Below are positions 1-5,140 of a DNA stretch of 5,140 bases, one piece after another; position 1 is the stretch's first letter; each line of letters begins with the position of its first letter. The notes below the pieces were generated by a model. It had not been told where the DNA came from. It worked only from the letters and a program-made list of their open reading frames with translations, and did not search any database. The position numbers and the translations under genes are program-made. This DNA is from Candidatus Gastranaerophilales bacterium. Lineage in GTDB: Bacteria; Cyanobacteriota; Vampirovibrionia; Gastranaerophilales; Gastranaerophilaceae. The stretch covers positions 1-5,140 of the forward strand of contig UNSK01000079.1 in NCBI GenBank assembly GCA_900552525.1. Reading direction: 5' to 3'.

Positions 1-583
1 AATCTTCTGCAAAGAAAATAAAATCTTCATCAGGTATAAAATCAAGTCCGCAAAGGGATACGACAGTTGCAAGATTTCCACCCCAGATTATACCTTCGGC
101 ACTCCCTTTTGTGTAAATTTTATTACCTTCAAACTCTAAATTTTGTCTGCATATTGCTTTTTCAAAATATTCAAGAGAGAACTCATATCCGTTTTCACAG
201 CCAAAATCCGAGCAGGCCATTGGCCCATGATAAGTAATCATGCCGGTCTTTTTATATATCATTAAAAGAAGCGCTGTAACATCTGAAAACCCGCAAAATA
301 CCTTTTGGTTATTTTTAATAAGGTTATAGTCAATGTGATTAAGCAATCTAATCGCACCATATCCGCCTCGCGCGCACATAATTATATCAATTTCCGGGTT
401 CAGAAAAAATCTATAAAGTTCTTCTAATTTATCCCCGTCAGAACCAGCAAGATAACGGCTGTTATCATAAATATTCTTTGAAAGTTCTACCTTGCAGCCC
501 AGATTTTCAAGATTCCTAACAGCTGCATTCAACTTTTCCCTATTTACCCTCCCGGAGAGGGCGATAATACCAATAGTTTTCAT
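1..583 (-). CDS. ldcA: LD-carboxypeptidase (peptidase family S66), N-terminal part, cut by window edge
   Basis: This is a cytoplasmic serine peptidase that, in its family, removes the terminal D-alanine from murein tetrapeptides (L,D-bond) during peptidoglycan recycling. I translated 194 codons from the ATG at 583-581; the frame runs off the left edge. Family members are about 300 residues, so roughly two thirds is visible. Landmarks are LAGSD (45-49), the ARGGYGAIRLL signature (71-81), GFSDVTALL with the probable nucleophile Ser100, TYHGP (117-121), GGNL (168-171), and FFAED at the edge, whose Glu193 should be the catalytic Glu. The catalytic His would lie beyond the window. An in-frame TAA at 595-593 rules out an upstream start. 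There is no Shine-Dalgarno; an extended -10 sits 6 nt from the ATG. It is transcribed divergently from the gene at 694. The related microcin-immunity (MccF) branch of S66 is the main alternative, but the LAGSD and RGGYG block looks LdcA-like. Confidence 0.9.
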   Translation of the reverse strand, partial: MKTIGIIALSGRVNREKLNAAVRNLENLGCKVELSKNIYDNSRYLAGSDGDKLEELYRFFLNPEIDIIMCARGGYGAIRLLNHIDYNLIKNNQKVFCGFSDVTALLLMIYKKTGMITYHGPMACSDFGCENGYEFSLEYFEKAICRQNLEFEGNKIYTKGSAEGIIWGGNLATVVSLCGLDFIPDEDFIFFAED

Positions 584-589
584 ACGGGT

Positions 590-619
590 ATTTTAGCATA
601 ATTTGTAAATTATTGTAAC
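590..619 (-). promoter_or_regulatory. Putative extended -10 promoter giving a leaderless LD-carboxypeptidase mRNA
   Basis: On the minus strand, TGCTAAAAT occupies 598-590: an extended -10 (TGn) with a 5/6 match to TATAAT. Exactly six bases (ACCCGT) separate it from the ATG at 583, so the usual start of transcription would fall on or beside the A of the start codon. A weak -35 (GTTACA, 619-614) lies 18 bp upstream, as expected when an extended -10 is present. No SD could fit between the -10 and the ATG. The elements are read directly; promoter activity is inferred. Confidence 0.5.
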
Positions 620-623
620 AAGT

Positions 624-674
624 TTATATATATACCGCAATTTTTTAAATTTTTGAACGTTATTATATATATAC
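624..674. repeat. Two 12-bp direct copies of TTATATATATAC in the divergent promoter region
   Basis: TTATATATATAC occurs at 624-635 and again at 663-674, offset by 39 bp. The core TATATATATA is itself palindromic. Both copies lie in the 110-bp gap between the LD-carboxypeptidase and the 87-residue gene. The second copy lies just upstream of the SD of the gene at 694, so one of its TA hexamers probably serves as a -10. The exact -10 and -35 for that gene cannot be fixed because several overlapping TATATA/TATTAT hexamers fit. Otherwise the gap shows only A/T tracts. Confidence 0.45.
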
Positions 675-681
675 AAGTAAA

Positions 682-686
682 AAGGA
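682..686 (+). promoter_or_regulatory. Ribosome binding site of the 87-residue gene
   Basis: AAGGA at 682-686 lies 7 nt before the ATG at 694, a good Shine-Dalgarno at normal distance. It fixes the start and is one of the main reasons to accept the short frame as a gene. Confidence 0.7.
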
Positions 687-693
687 TATAACT

Positions 694-957
694 ATGGGTG
701 TATCACAAGTACCAGGATTAGAGCAAAACTATCAATATGGACTGTACGGTCAGGGCAGTAAGATTCCATTTGGCGGTTTGACAGTCGGACCAAAGGTCAC
801 ACCGGCCACCACCGTTGAACCAACCACGGGTATTTCGATTCCTACACAACATTCATATGTAAATGATGAAAATGGAAACAAAATATCTATGGGACAGGAT
901 GGAGTCGGACTGGCTCACAGGGATGCTAAAGACTACGGTTTCATGCTGGTAGCTTAA
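694..957 (+). CDS. Small Gly/Thr/Pro-rich protein of unknown function (87 aa)
   Basis: I do not recognise this protein. It is 87 residues with 14 glycines and no Cys or Trp. A Tyr/Gly-rich N-terminus (YQYGLYGQG, 13-21) leads into a Thr/Pro-rich middle (about 29-51) and a more polar C-terminal third (NDENGNK, 57-63; HRDAKDYGFMLVA, 75-87). It has no signal peptide and no membrane segment; the composition suggests an extended or partly disordered chain. Evidence that it is real: a good SD 7 nt upstream, a hairpin terminator starting 3 bases after the stop, and GC of about 45 % by hand count, clearly above the surrounding AT-rich DNA. It is a single-gene transcription unit, divergent from the LD-carboxypeptidase and convergent with the ABC ATPase. 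The compact unit with its own terminator suggests a small structural or surface-related product, but that is a guess. Confidence 0.75.
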   Translation: MGVSQVPGLEQNYQYGLYGQGSKIPFGGLTVGPKVTPATTVEPTTGISIPTQHSYVNDENGNKISMGQDGVGLAHRDAKDYGFMLVA

Positions 958-960
958 ATT

Positions 961-988
961 AAAAAGACCTCGTTTGGGGTCTTTTTTT
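961..988. terminator. Bidirectional intrinsic terminator between the 87-aa gene and the ABC ATPase
   Basis: Bases 961-971 pair with 976-986 in an 11-bp stem (one G-U pair) closed by a GTTT tetraloop, and the T run covers 982-988. The A run in the left arm (961-965) gives the matching U tract on the other strand, so it can stop both the + gene ending at 957 and the - gene ending at 987. The ATPase stop codon (989-987) overlaps the end of the T run. Confidence 0.88.
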
Positions 989-1715
989 ATGTTTCTCGAT
1001 TTCTTGTTTTCAACCATTCGTCTTTTGGAAGGTCTGAAACAATGTTGCCGTCTTTAAACCTTATTATTCTTGAACAATACTCGGCAATATCAGGTTCGTG
1101 TGTTACAAGAACAATTGTCTTGCCTTCTTTATCATTAAAGCCTTTATTAAGACGAACAAAAAACTCCATTACTTCTATACTTGTTTTTGTATCCAAATTA
1201 CCGGTAGGTTCATCCGCAAGAATAAGCGGCGCATCATTAACAAGCGCTCTTGCTATTGCAACTCTTTGCTGCTGTCCTCCGGACATCTGGTTAGGCATAT
1301 GATGTTCTCTGTTCTTAAGCCCTACTATTTCAAGAGCTTCACGTGCTCTTTTATATCTTTCTTCTTCCGGCACACCTTTATAAATCATAGGCAGTGCAAC
1401 ATTATCAAGTGCAGAAGTTCTTGATATTAAGTTAAAACCTTGAAAAACAAATCCGATTTTTTTATTTCTTATCTTTGACAATTCTTCAGGGCTTAATGAA
1501 AACACATCAACACCATCCAGATGATAGCTACCGCTCGTTGGTCTATCCAGCGTACCCAGTGTATTCATACACGTTGATTTTCCGGAACCTGATGTTCCCA
1601 TTATAGCAACAAATTCGCCTTTTTCTACAGAAAAAGAAACTCCATTTAAAGCATTAAAGCTGTCCTCTCCTGTTGTATATGTTTTTACAATATTTTTAAT
1701 TTCTATTAAAGGCAT
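987..1715 (-). CDS. ABC transporter ATP-binding protein, MacB/LolD type
   Basis: This is a 242-residue ATPase subunit that would power a membrane permease from the cytoplasmic face. The full set of ABC motifs is present: Walker A GTSGSGKST (40-48), Q-loop FVFQ (Gln92), signature MSGGQQQR (144-151, with Met where Leu is usual), Walker B LILADEP (164-170, Asp168 and Glu169), D-loop NLD (173-175) and switch His206. The GEFVAIMG, LDRPTSG, IGFVFQGFNL and DNVALPMIYKG blocks are characteristic of the MacB/LolD/FtsE-like branch, which handles lipoproteins, macrolides or peptides at the envelope. No permease or periplasmic adaptor is visible, so the substrate is unassigned. It starts 12 bp after the stop of the unknown gene at 1728. 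There is no Shine-Dalgarno; an extended -10 sits 6 nt before the ATG. The start is also supported by the usual MPLIEIKN opening. FtsE is less likely given the MacB-like Q-loop region. Confidence 0.92.
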   Translation of the reverse strand: MPLIEIKNIVKTYTTGEDSFNALNGVSFSVEKGEFVAIMGTSGSGKSTCMNTLGTLDRPTSGSYHLDGVDVFSLSPEELSKIRNKKIGFVFQGFNLISRTSALDNVALPMIYKGVPEEERYKRAREALEIVGLKNREHHMPNQMSGGQQQRVAIARALVNDAPLILADEPTGNLDTKTSIEVMEFFVRLNKGFNDKEGKTIVLVTHEPDIAEYCSRIIRFKDGNIVSDLPKDEWLKTRNRET

Positions 1716-1721
1716 ATGATT

Positions 1722-1730
1722 ATTTTATCA
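1722..1730 (-). promoter_or_regulatory. Putative extended -10 directly before the ABC ATPase (leaderless start)
   Basis: Minus-strand TGATAAAAT at 1730-1722 is an extended -10 (TGn plus TAAAAT) ending six bases before the ATG at 1715. Its TGA is the stop codon of the upstream unknown gene. Over the 18 bases ending at the ATG, 14 match the corresponding stretch in front of the LD-carboxypeptidase. No SD is present. The ATPase may therefore have its own leaderless transcript, in addition to or instead of co-transcription with the gene upstream. Confidence 0.45.
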
Positions 1731-2132
1731 TCTAACGGAAGAAAAATAAACCTTATAAACTTCTCCGGTTTTCGGGTTTGATTTTAAAAGAGCCTCTTTC
1801 ATTTTAGTAAGGAATTCAAGAAATTGTTTTTTATCAAGGAATATATCTACAGGCAAAGTTTCCTGATAATACTCTCCTCGCTTATATCTGTTAAACATTT
1901 TTTTGAAAAAATTATCATATTTCGGGTTTATCATAGTAACTCCAATCTCTTCTCTGCACGACAAGATTTTGGGATTAGGCAATTTTACATATAAATCTAC
2001 ATCTTTTGCCAGATTTTCAAGTTCAGGCCTAATACGATTAAGTCTATCGCTAAATGCAAACTTTGCCATTTTTTCCGGCTTCGGCAAATAAAGCGCTTTG
2101 AAAGAAGTATTCTCTGCTTTATGAATTTTCAT
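1728..2132 (-). CDS. Hypothetical basic protein, about 134 aa
   Basis: I do not recognise a family. From the preferred ATG at 2132 the protein has 134 residues, is lysine-rich and has no membrane segment or Cys-rich motif. It opens MKIHKAENTSFKALYLPKP; a short 'SFKA' stretch near the N-terminus is something I associate, from memory, with small Gastranaerophilales proteins. The rest looks alpha/beta and soluble, with an aromatic/basic block (FFKKMFNRYKRGEYY) and a helical stretch (KKQFLEFLTKMKEALLK) near the C-terminus. The frame stays open to 2321, but the extension would overlap the PPDK start and its promoter and reads like translated AT-rich spacer. A second possible start is the ATG at 2204 (158 residues), preceded by GAAGG about 7 nt away. 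I prefer 2132 because a -10-like TATTAT lies 6 nt upstream, as in the other minus-strand genes. It lies 12 bp before the ABC ATPase and may be co-transcribed with it. Confidence 0.65.
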   Translation of the reverse strand: MKIHKAENTSFKALYLPKPEKMAKFAFSDRLNRIRPELENLAKDVDLYVKLPNPKILSCREEIGVTMINPKYDNFFKKMFNRYKRGEYYQETLPVDIFLDKKQFLEFLTKMKEALLKSNPKTGEVYKVYFSSVR

Positions 2133-2144
2133 ACTATAATAATA
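2133..2144 (-). promoter_or_regulatory. Putative -10 before the 134-aa gene
   Basis: Minus-strand TATTAT (2144-2139, 5/6 match to TATAAT) ends exactly six bases before the ATG at 2132; the intervening six bases are TATAGT, another 5/6 match. There is no TGn extension and no clear -35, so this is the weakest of the three such sites. It is listed because the spacing matches the other two minus-strand genes. Confidence 0.3.
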
Positions 2145-2234
2145 CTGGACCAAATATTTTTTTGCCCTCTTTGTTACAAAGGTTAACATTAGCCCTATAT
2201 ACATAATGATACCTTCATGATACACTTGTAATAC

Positions 2235-2264
2235 TTGAAAAAGAATTTTTAAAGAGCGTATTAC
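2235..2264 (+). promoter_or_regulatory. Putative sigma-70-type promoter for PPDK
   Basis: TTGAAA (2235-2240, 5/6 to TTGACA) and TATTAC (2259-2264, 4/6 to TATAAT) are separated by 18 bp. Transcription would start near 2271, leaving a short leader that just contains the SD. The -10 is part of an inverted repeat with GTAATAC at 2228-2234, which could be an operator or chance in AT-rich DNA. Confidence 0.5.
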
Positions 2265-2276
2265 TAAGTATTTGAA

Positions 2277-2282
2277 AAGGAG
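2277..2282 (+). promoter_or_regulatory. Strong ribosome binding site of PPDK
   Basis: AAGGAG at 2277-2282 is a near-perfect Shine-Dalgarno with 6 nt to the ATG at 2289. It fixes the PPDK start and fits an abundant enzyme of central metabolism. Confidence 0.85.
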
Positions 2283-2288
2283 AAACCA

Positions 2289-4937
2289 ATGACTCAAAAT
2301 AAAAGAGTATGGCTGTTCCATGAAGGAAACGCTGATATGCGTAACCTCTTAGGCGGTAAAGGTGCAAACCTTGCAGAAATGACTAATTTAGGTTTGCCTG
2401 TACCTCCGGGGCTGACTATAACTACAGAAACTTGTATGGATTACATTAACAACGGTAATAAAATGCCGGAAGGTTTAATGGATGAAGTAAAGACTGCATT
2501 AAAAGACATAGAAGCAAAAGCCGGTAAAAAATTTGGCGATTCTGCCAATCCGCTTTTAGTTTCCGTACGCTCAGGAGCTAGAGTTTCAATGCCTGGTATG
2601 ATGGAAACTATTCTTAATTTAGGTCTTAATGATGAAACAGTAGAAGCTATGGTTAAGTTAACAAATAACCCTAGATTCTGTTATGACTCATATAGAAGAT
2701 TTTTGACAATGTTTGGTTCTGTTGCCTGGGAAATGGACAGACAAAAATATTTTGAATCAGAAGTTGAAAAGGTTAAAGAACGCGAGGGCGTTAAGTCTGA
2801 TACAGAAATTTCTGCAGAAGGCTGGAAGTCACTTATTCCGATATACAAAAATGTTATCAAAGAAGTTACAGGAAAAGAATTTCCTCAAGACCCTTATGTT
2901 CAGCTTCAGGAAGCTATCGAAGCAGTATTCCGTTCCTGGAATATTCCTCGAGCTGTAGCTTACAGAAATATGAACAAAATTGACCATAACTTTGGTACAG
3001 CAGTTAACGTTCAAACAATGGTATTTGGGAATATGGGTGATGATTGTGCAACAGGTGTTTCATTTACCCGTAACCCTGCTACAGGTGAAAACAAATTCTA
3101 CGGCGAATATCTTACAAATGCACAGGGTGAAGATGTTGTTGCAGGTATCAGAACTCCAAAGCCGATTGCTGAACTTGAAACAGAAATGCCAGACCTGTAT
3201 AAACAATATGTTGATATTGCTAAAAAGCTTGAACTTGGCTATAAAGATGTTCAGGATATGGAATTTACTATTGAACGCGGTAAACTCTGGATACTTCAAA
3301 CACGTAACGGTAAAAGAACTGCCGCAGCTGCTGTAAAAATTGCAGTAGATATGTGCGAAGAAGGTATTATAACAAAAGAAAGAGCTATTCAGTTGGTTGA
3401 CCCATATTCTGTAAACCAAATCCTTCTTCCTTGCTTTGATTCTAAAGCAATGGCAGAGGCTCATAAAATTGCACAGGGTGTAAATGCTTCTCCTGGTGCT
3501 GCTGTTGGTAAAATTGTATTTGATACAGAAGAAGCAGCTCAAAGAGGTGAAGCCGGTGAAAAAGTTATTCTTGTTAGAATTGAAACCTGTCCGGATGATA
3601 TTCATGGTATGGCTGTTTCACAGGGTGTATTAACTCTTAGAGGCGGAGCAACATCTCACGCAGCAGTTGTTGCTAAAGGTATGGGTAAACCTTGCGTATC
3701 AGGCTGCGAAGATATGAAAATAGATCTTGCAAAAGAAACATTAACTGGCTGTGACGGTACTGTTTACCATAAAAATGACGTCATTTCTCTTGACGGCGGT
3801 AAAGGTATTGTTATGGAAGGCGCAGTTAAACTTGTTGAAGCAAAAATAGATGAAAACTGGAACAAGTTCTTTGGCTGGGTTAACGAAATTAAGCAAATGA
3901 AGGTTGAAGCTAATGCTGACACACCTAAAGATATTGAAAATGCTATCAAATATGGTGCAGAAGGTGTTGGTCTATGCAGAACAGAACATATGTTTATGGA
4001 TCCAGACAGACTTCCTTGGGTTCAAAAAATGATTATTGCAGGAACTCCTGAAGCAAGAAGAGAAGCTCTTGATAAGCTTCTTCCAATGCAATATTCAGAT
4101 TTCTATGCAATGTTCAAAGCAATAGGCGACAAACCTATGACAGTAAGACTTCTTGATCCGCCGCTTCACGAATTTTTACCGGATAAAGAAACATTAATTG
4201 CAGAAGTTGCTGAGCTTAAAGCACTTGGAAAAGATGCTTCTGAAAAAGAAGAACTTCTTCATGTTGTTGAAGGTTTATCTGAATCTAACCCTATGATGGG
4301 CTTGAGAGGATGCAGACTCGGTTTAACTTATCCTGAAATTAATGAAATGCAGGTTAGAGCAATTTTCGAAGCAGCTTGTGATGTTAAAAAAGAAGGAATT
4401 GATGTAAAACCTTGGGTTATGATTCCTCTTATCGGCCACGTAAACGAGTTAAAAGTTGCAAAAGAAATCCTTGAAAAGGTTGCAGAAATTGTAATGCTTG
4501 AAAAAGGTATAAAGGTTGAGTACAAATTTGGTACTATGATTGAGATTCCTCGTGCGGCTTTAACAGCTGACGAAATTGCAGAATATGCAGAATTCTTCTC
4601 ATTCGGTACTAATGACCTTACTCAAATGACATTCGGTTTCTCTAGAGATGATGCTGAAGGTAAATTCTTGAATAGATATGTAGAACAAAAAATCCTTCCT
4701 GCTAACCCATTTGAAACTCTTGATCAAAAGGGTGTAGGCAAATTGATTGAAATGTCTATGGAGAAAGGTAAATCAGTAAATCCATCACTTGTCGGCGGTG
4801 TTTGCGGCGAGCACGGCGGCGACCCAGATTCTGTTAAATTCTGTCACAGAATTGGATTGGATTATGTTTCCTGCTCACCATTCAGAATACCGCAAGCAAG
4901 ACTAGCTGCAGCACAAGCAGTTGTTGAAGGGAAATAA
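2289..4937 (+). CDS. ppdK: Pyruvate, phosphate dikinase (complete)
   Basis: This cytoplasmic enzyme interconverts ATP + Pi + pyruvate and AMP + PPi + PEP. In anaerobes it often runs toward pyruvate as a PPi-saving glycolytic step, and otherwise makes PEP for gluconeogenesis. At 882 residues it is full length for the family (about 870-900). Order: N-terminal ATP-grasp nucleotide domain (about 1-340; Lys24, Arg94, Asp323, Glu325, Gln337, Arg339), swivelling phosphohistidine domain (about 390-510; GGATSHAAVVAKG with catalytic His457), and C-terminal PEP/pyruvate barrel (about 540-875; Arg564, Arg620, Glu752, Asn775, Asp776 and Cys839 in VCGEHGGD). These positions follow those I recall for the Clostridium symbiosum enzyme, shifted by 2 to 8 residues. 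Thr455, two before the His, is where PPDK regulatory proteins (PDRP) act in other organisms; no such gene is in the window. It has its own promoter and SD and a tandem TAA TAA stop, and no frameshift is visible. PEP synthase is excluded by the length and PPDK-specific motifs. Confidence 0.98.
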   Translation: MTQNKRVWLFHEGNADMRNLLGGKGANLAEMTNLGLPVPPGLTITTETCMDYINNGNKMPEGLMDEVKTALKDIEAKAGKKFGDSANPLLVSVRSGARVSMPGMMETILNLGLNDETVEAMVKLTNNPRFCYDSYRRFLTMFGSVAWEMDRQKYFESEVEKVKEREGVKSDTEISAEGWKSLIPIYKNVIKEVTGKEFPQDPYVQLQEAIEAVFRSWNIPRAVAYRNMNKIDHNFGTAVNVQTMVFGNMGDDCATGVSFTRNPATGENKFYGEYLTNAQGEDVVAGIRTPKPIAELETEMPDLYKQYVDIAKKLELGYKDVQDMEFTIERGKLWILQTRNGKRTAAAAVKIAVDMCEEGIITKERAIQLVDPYSVNQILLPCFDSKAMAEAHKIAQGVNASPGAAVGKIVFDTEEAAQRGEAGEKVILVRIETCPDDIHGMAVSQGVLTLRGGATSHAAVVAKGMGKPCVSGCEDMKIDLAKETLTGCDGTVYHKNDVISLDGGKGIVMEGAVKLVEAKIDENWNKFFGWVNEIKQMKVEANADTPKDIENAIKYGAEGVGLCRTEHMFMDPDRLPWVQKMIIAGTPEARREALDKLLPMQYSDFYAMFKAIGDKPMTVRLLDPPLHEFLPDKETLIAEVAELKALGKDASEKEELLHVVEGLSESNPMMGLRGCRLGLTYPEINEMQVRAIFEAACDVKKEGIDVKPWVMIPLIGHVNELKVAKEILEKVAEIVMLEKGIKVEYKFGTMIEIPRAALTADEIAEYAEFFSFGTNDLTQMTFGFSRDDAEGKFLNRYVEQKILPANPFETLDQKGVGKLIEMSMEKGKSVNPSLVGGVCGEHGGDPDSVKFCHRIGLDYVSCSPFRIPQARLAAAQAVVEGK

Positions 4938-4944
4938 TAAAACT

Positions 4945-4975
4945 AAAAAGGAGGCTGTAACAAGCCTCCTTTTTT
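4945..4975. terminator. Bidirectional intrinsic terminator between PPDK and flagellin
   Basis: Bases 4945-4956 and 4963-4974 form a perfect 12-bp inverted repeat (core AGGAGGCT/AGCCTCCT) around a 6-nt loop, GTAACA. The T run on the right (4970-4975) and A run on the left (4945-4949) let it work in both directions. It starts 5 bases after the second PPDK stop codon. The flagellin stop codon (4976-4974) overlaps its right arm, so the flagellin mRNA terminates only just beyond its last codon. Confidence 0.92.
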
Positions 4976-5140
4976 AATGGTTAACACTTGATAATAACCC
5001 CATAACATTTTGTGCCTTAAGATTTCGAGATGATGCTAAAAGGGTGGCAGATGCCTGTTGTAAGATCTGATAACGGATGTAATTCGAGGACTCCTCTGCT
5101 ATATCGGCATCTCGCATTGTTGAACGGAATGATATTAAAT
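4974..5140 (-). CDS. Flagellin, C-terminal 54 residues (cut by window edge)
   Basis: This is the conserved C-terminal D0 end of a flagellar filament subunit, exported through the flagellar type III system and polymerised outside the cell. Reading the minus strand from 5138 gives 54 codons and a TAA at 4976-4974. The motif FRSTMRDADIAEESSNY matches the flagellin C-terminal signature (usually S-x-I-x-DAD-x-A-E-E). It is followed by the coiled-coil stretch YQILQQASATLLASSRNL and the closing AQNVLGLLSSV, equivalent to the usual 'ILQQA...ML.QAN...Q.VL.LL'. The heptad hydrophobic spacing expected for D0 is intact. The C-terminus VNH is slightly longer than the common ending shortly after LL. The N-terminal D0/D1 region and the promoter lie outside the window, so which flagellin paralogue this is cannot be told. 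It converges on PPDK with a shared terminator. Confidence 0.93.
   Translation of the reverse strand, partial: LISFRSTMRDADIAEESSNYIRYQILQQASATLLASSRNLKAQNVMGLLSSVNH

Noticed and set aside
1042..1424. Plus-strand open frames opposite the ABC ATPase
   Set aside because: They are antisense to a gene with all ABC motifs, have no SD, and give no recognisable protein.
2225..2237. Direct repeat ACTTG-TAAT-ACTTG upstream of PPDK
   Set aside because: The 5-bp units are too short to separate from chance in AT-rich DNA.
2133..2321. Upstream extension of the unknown minus-strand gene (63 extra residues, hydrophobic)
   Set aside because: It would overlap the PPDK start codon, SD and promoter. The residues look like translated AT-rich spacer. 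Internal ATGs at 2132 and 2204 are more plausible.
2713..3605. Several open frames on both strands inside PPDK
   Set aside because: They overlap conserved PPDK coding sequence in other frames; composition is Cys/Phe-rich shadow translation.
3764..4525. Two minus-strand open frames of 61-65 codons within the 3' half of PPDK
   Set aside because: They are antisense shadows with no SD and no independent support.
4977..4992. Possible tiny plus-strand peptide (ATG at 4977) after the PPDK terminator
   Set aside because: It stops after four codons and lies antisense to the flagellin 3' end.

Overview
The window is AT-rich bacterial chromosome, roughly 35-40 % GC by eye. It is compactly packed, with five protein genes plus an unrecognised small one and no sign of phage, insertion sequence, CRISPR array or RNA gene. 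A cytoplasmic LD-carboxypeptidase (murein recycling), a MacB/LolD-type ABC ATPase, a flagellin and a pyruvate phosphate dikinase (PPDK) suggest a flagellated bacterium with a peptidoglycan wall, probably with an outer membrane, and a fermentative PPi-linked glycolysis. The gene mix, base composition and the N-terminal 'NTSFKALYLP' style of one small protein recall gut Melainabacteria (Gastranaerophilales). That placement comes from memory and is held with low to moderate confidence.

Layout. Bases 1-583 (-) hold the N-terminal two thirds of an S66 LD-carboxypeptidase. Bases 584-693 are a divergent, very AT-rich promoter region with a duplicated TA-tract. Bases 694-957 (+) encode an 87-residue Gly/Thr/Pro-rich protein of unknown function, followed at once by a hairpin terminator (961-988) that also serves the converging gene. 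Bases 987-1715 (-) encode the ABC ATPase. Just upstream of it lies an unrecognised protein of about 134 residues (1728-2132, -). Bases 2133-2288 are a second divergent intergenic region, carrying the PPDK promoter and a strong ribosome binding site. Bases 2289-4937 (+) encode a complete PPDK with every catalytic residue I could check. Bases 4945-4975 are a bidirectional terminator. Bases 4974-5140 (-) hold the last 54 codons of a flagellin, which was not among the longer open frames and was found by reading the minus strand.

The genes do not form one pathway; this looks like ordinary chromosomal housekeeping. The most unusual signal is in the start regions. Both plus-strand genes have good Shine-Dalgarno (SD) sequences. 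The three minus-strand genes whose starts are visible have no convincing SD, and each carries a -10-like hexamer ending exactly 6 nt before its ATG. In two of them it is a near-identical extended -10 (TGnTAAAAT-N6-ATG). This predicts leaderless mRNAs. Both convergent gene pairs also end on shared hairpin terminators that touch or overlap a stop codon.
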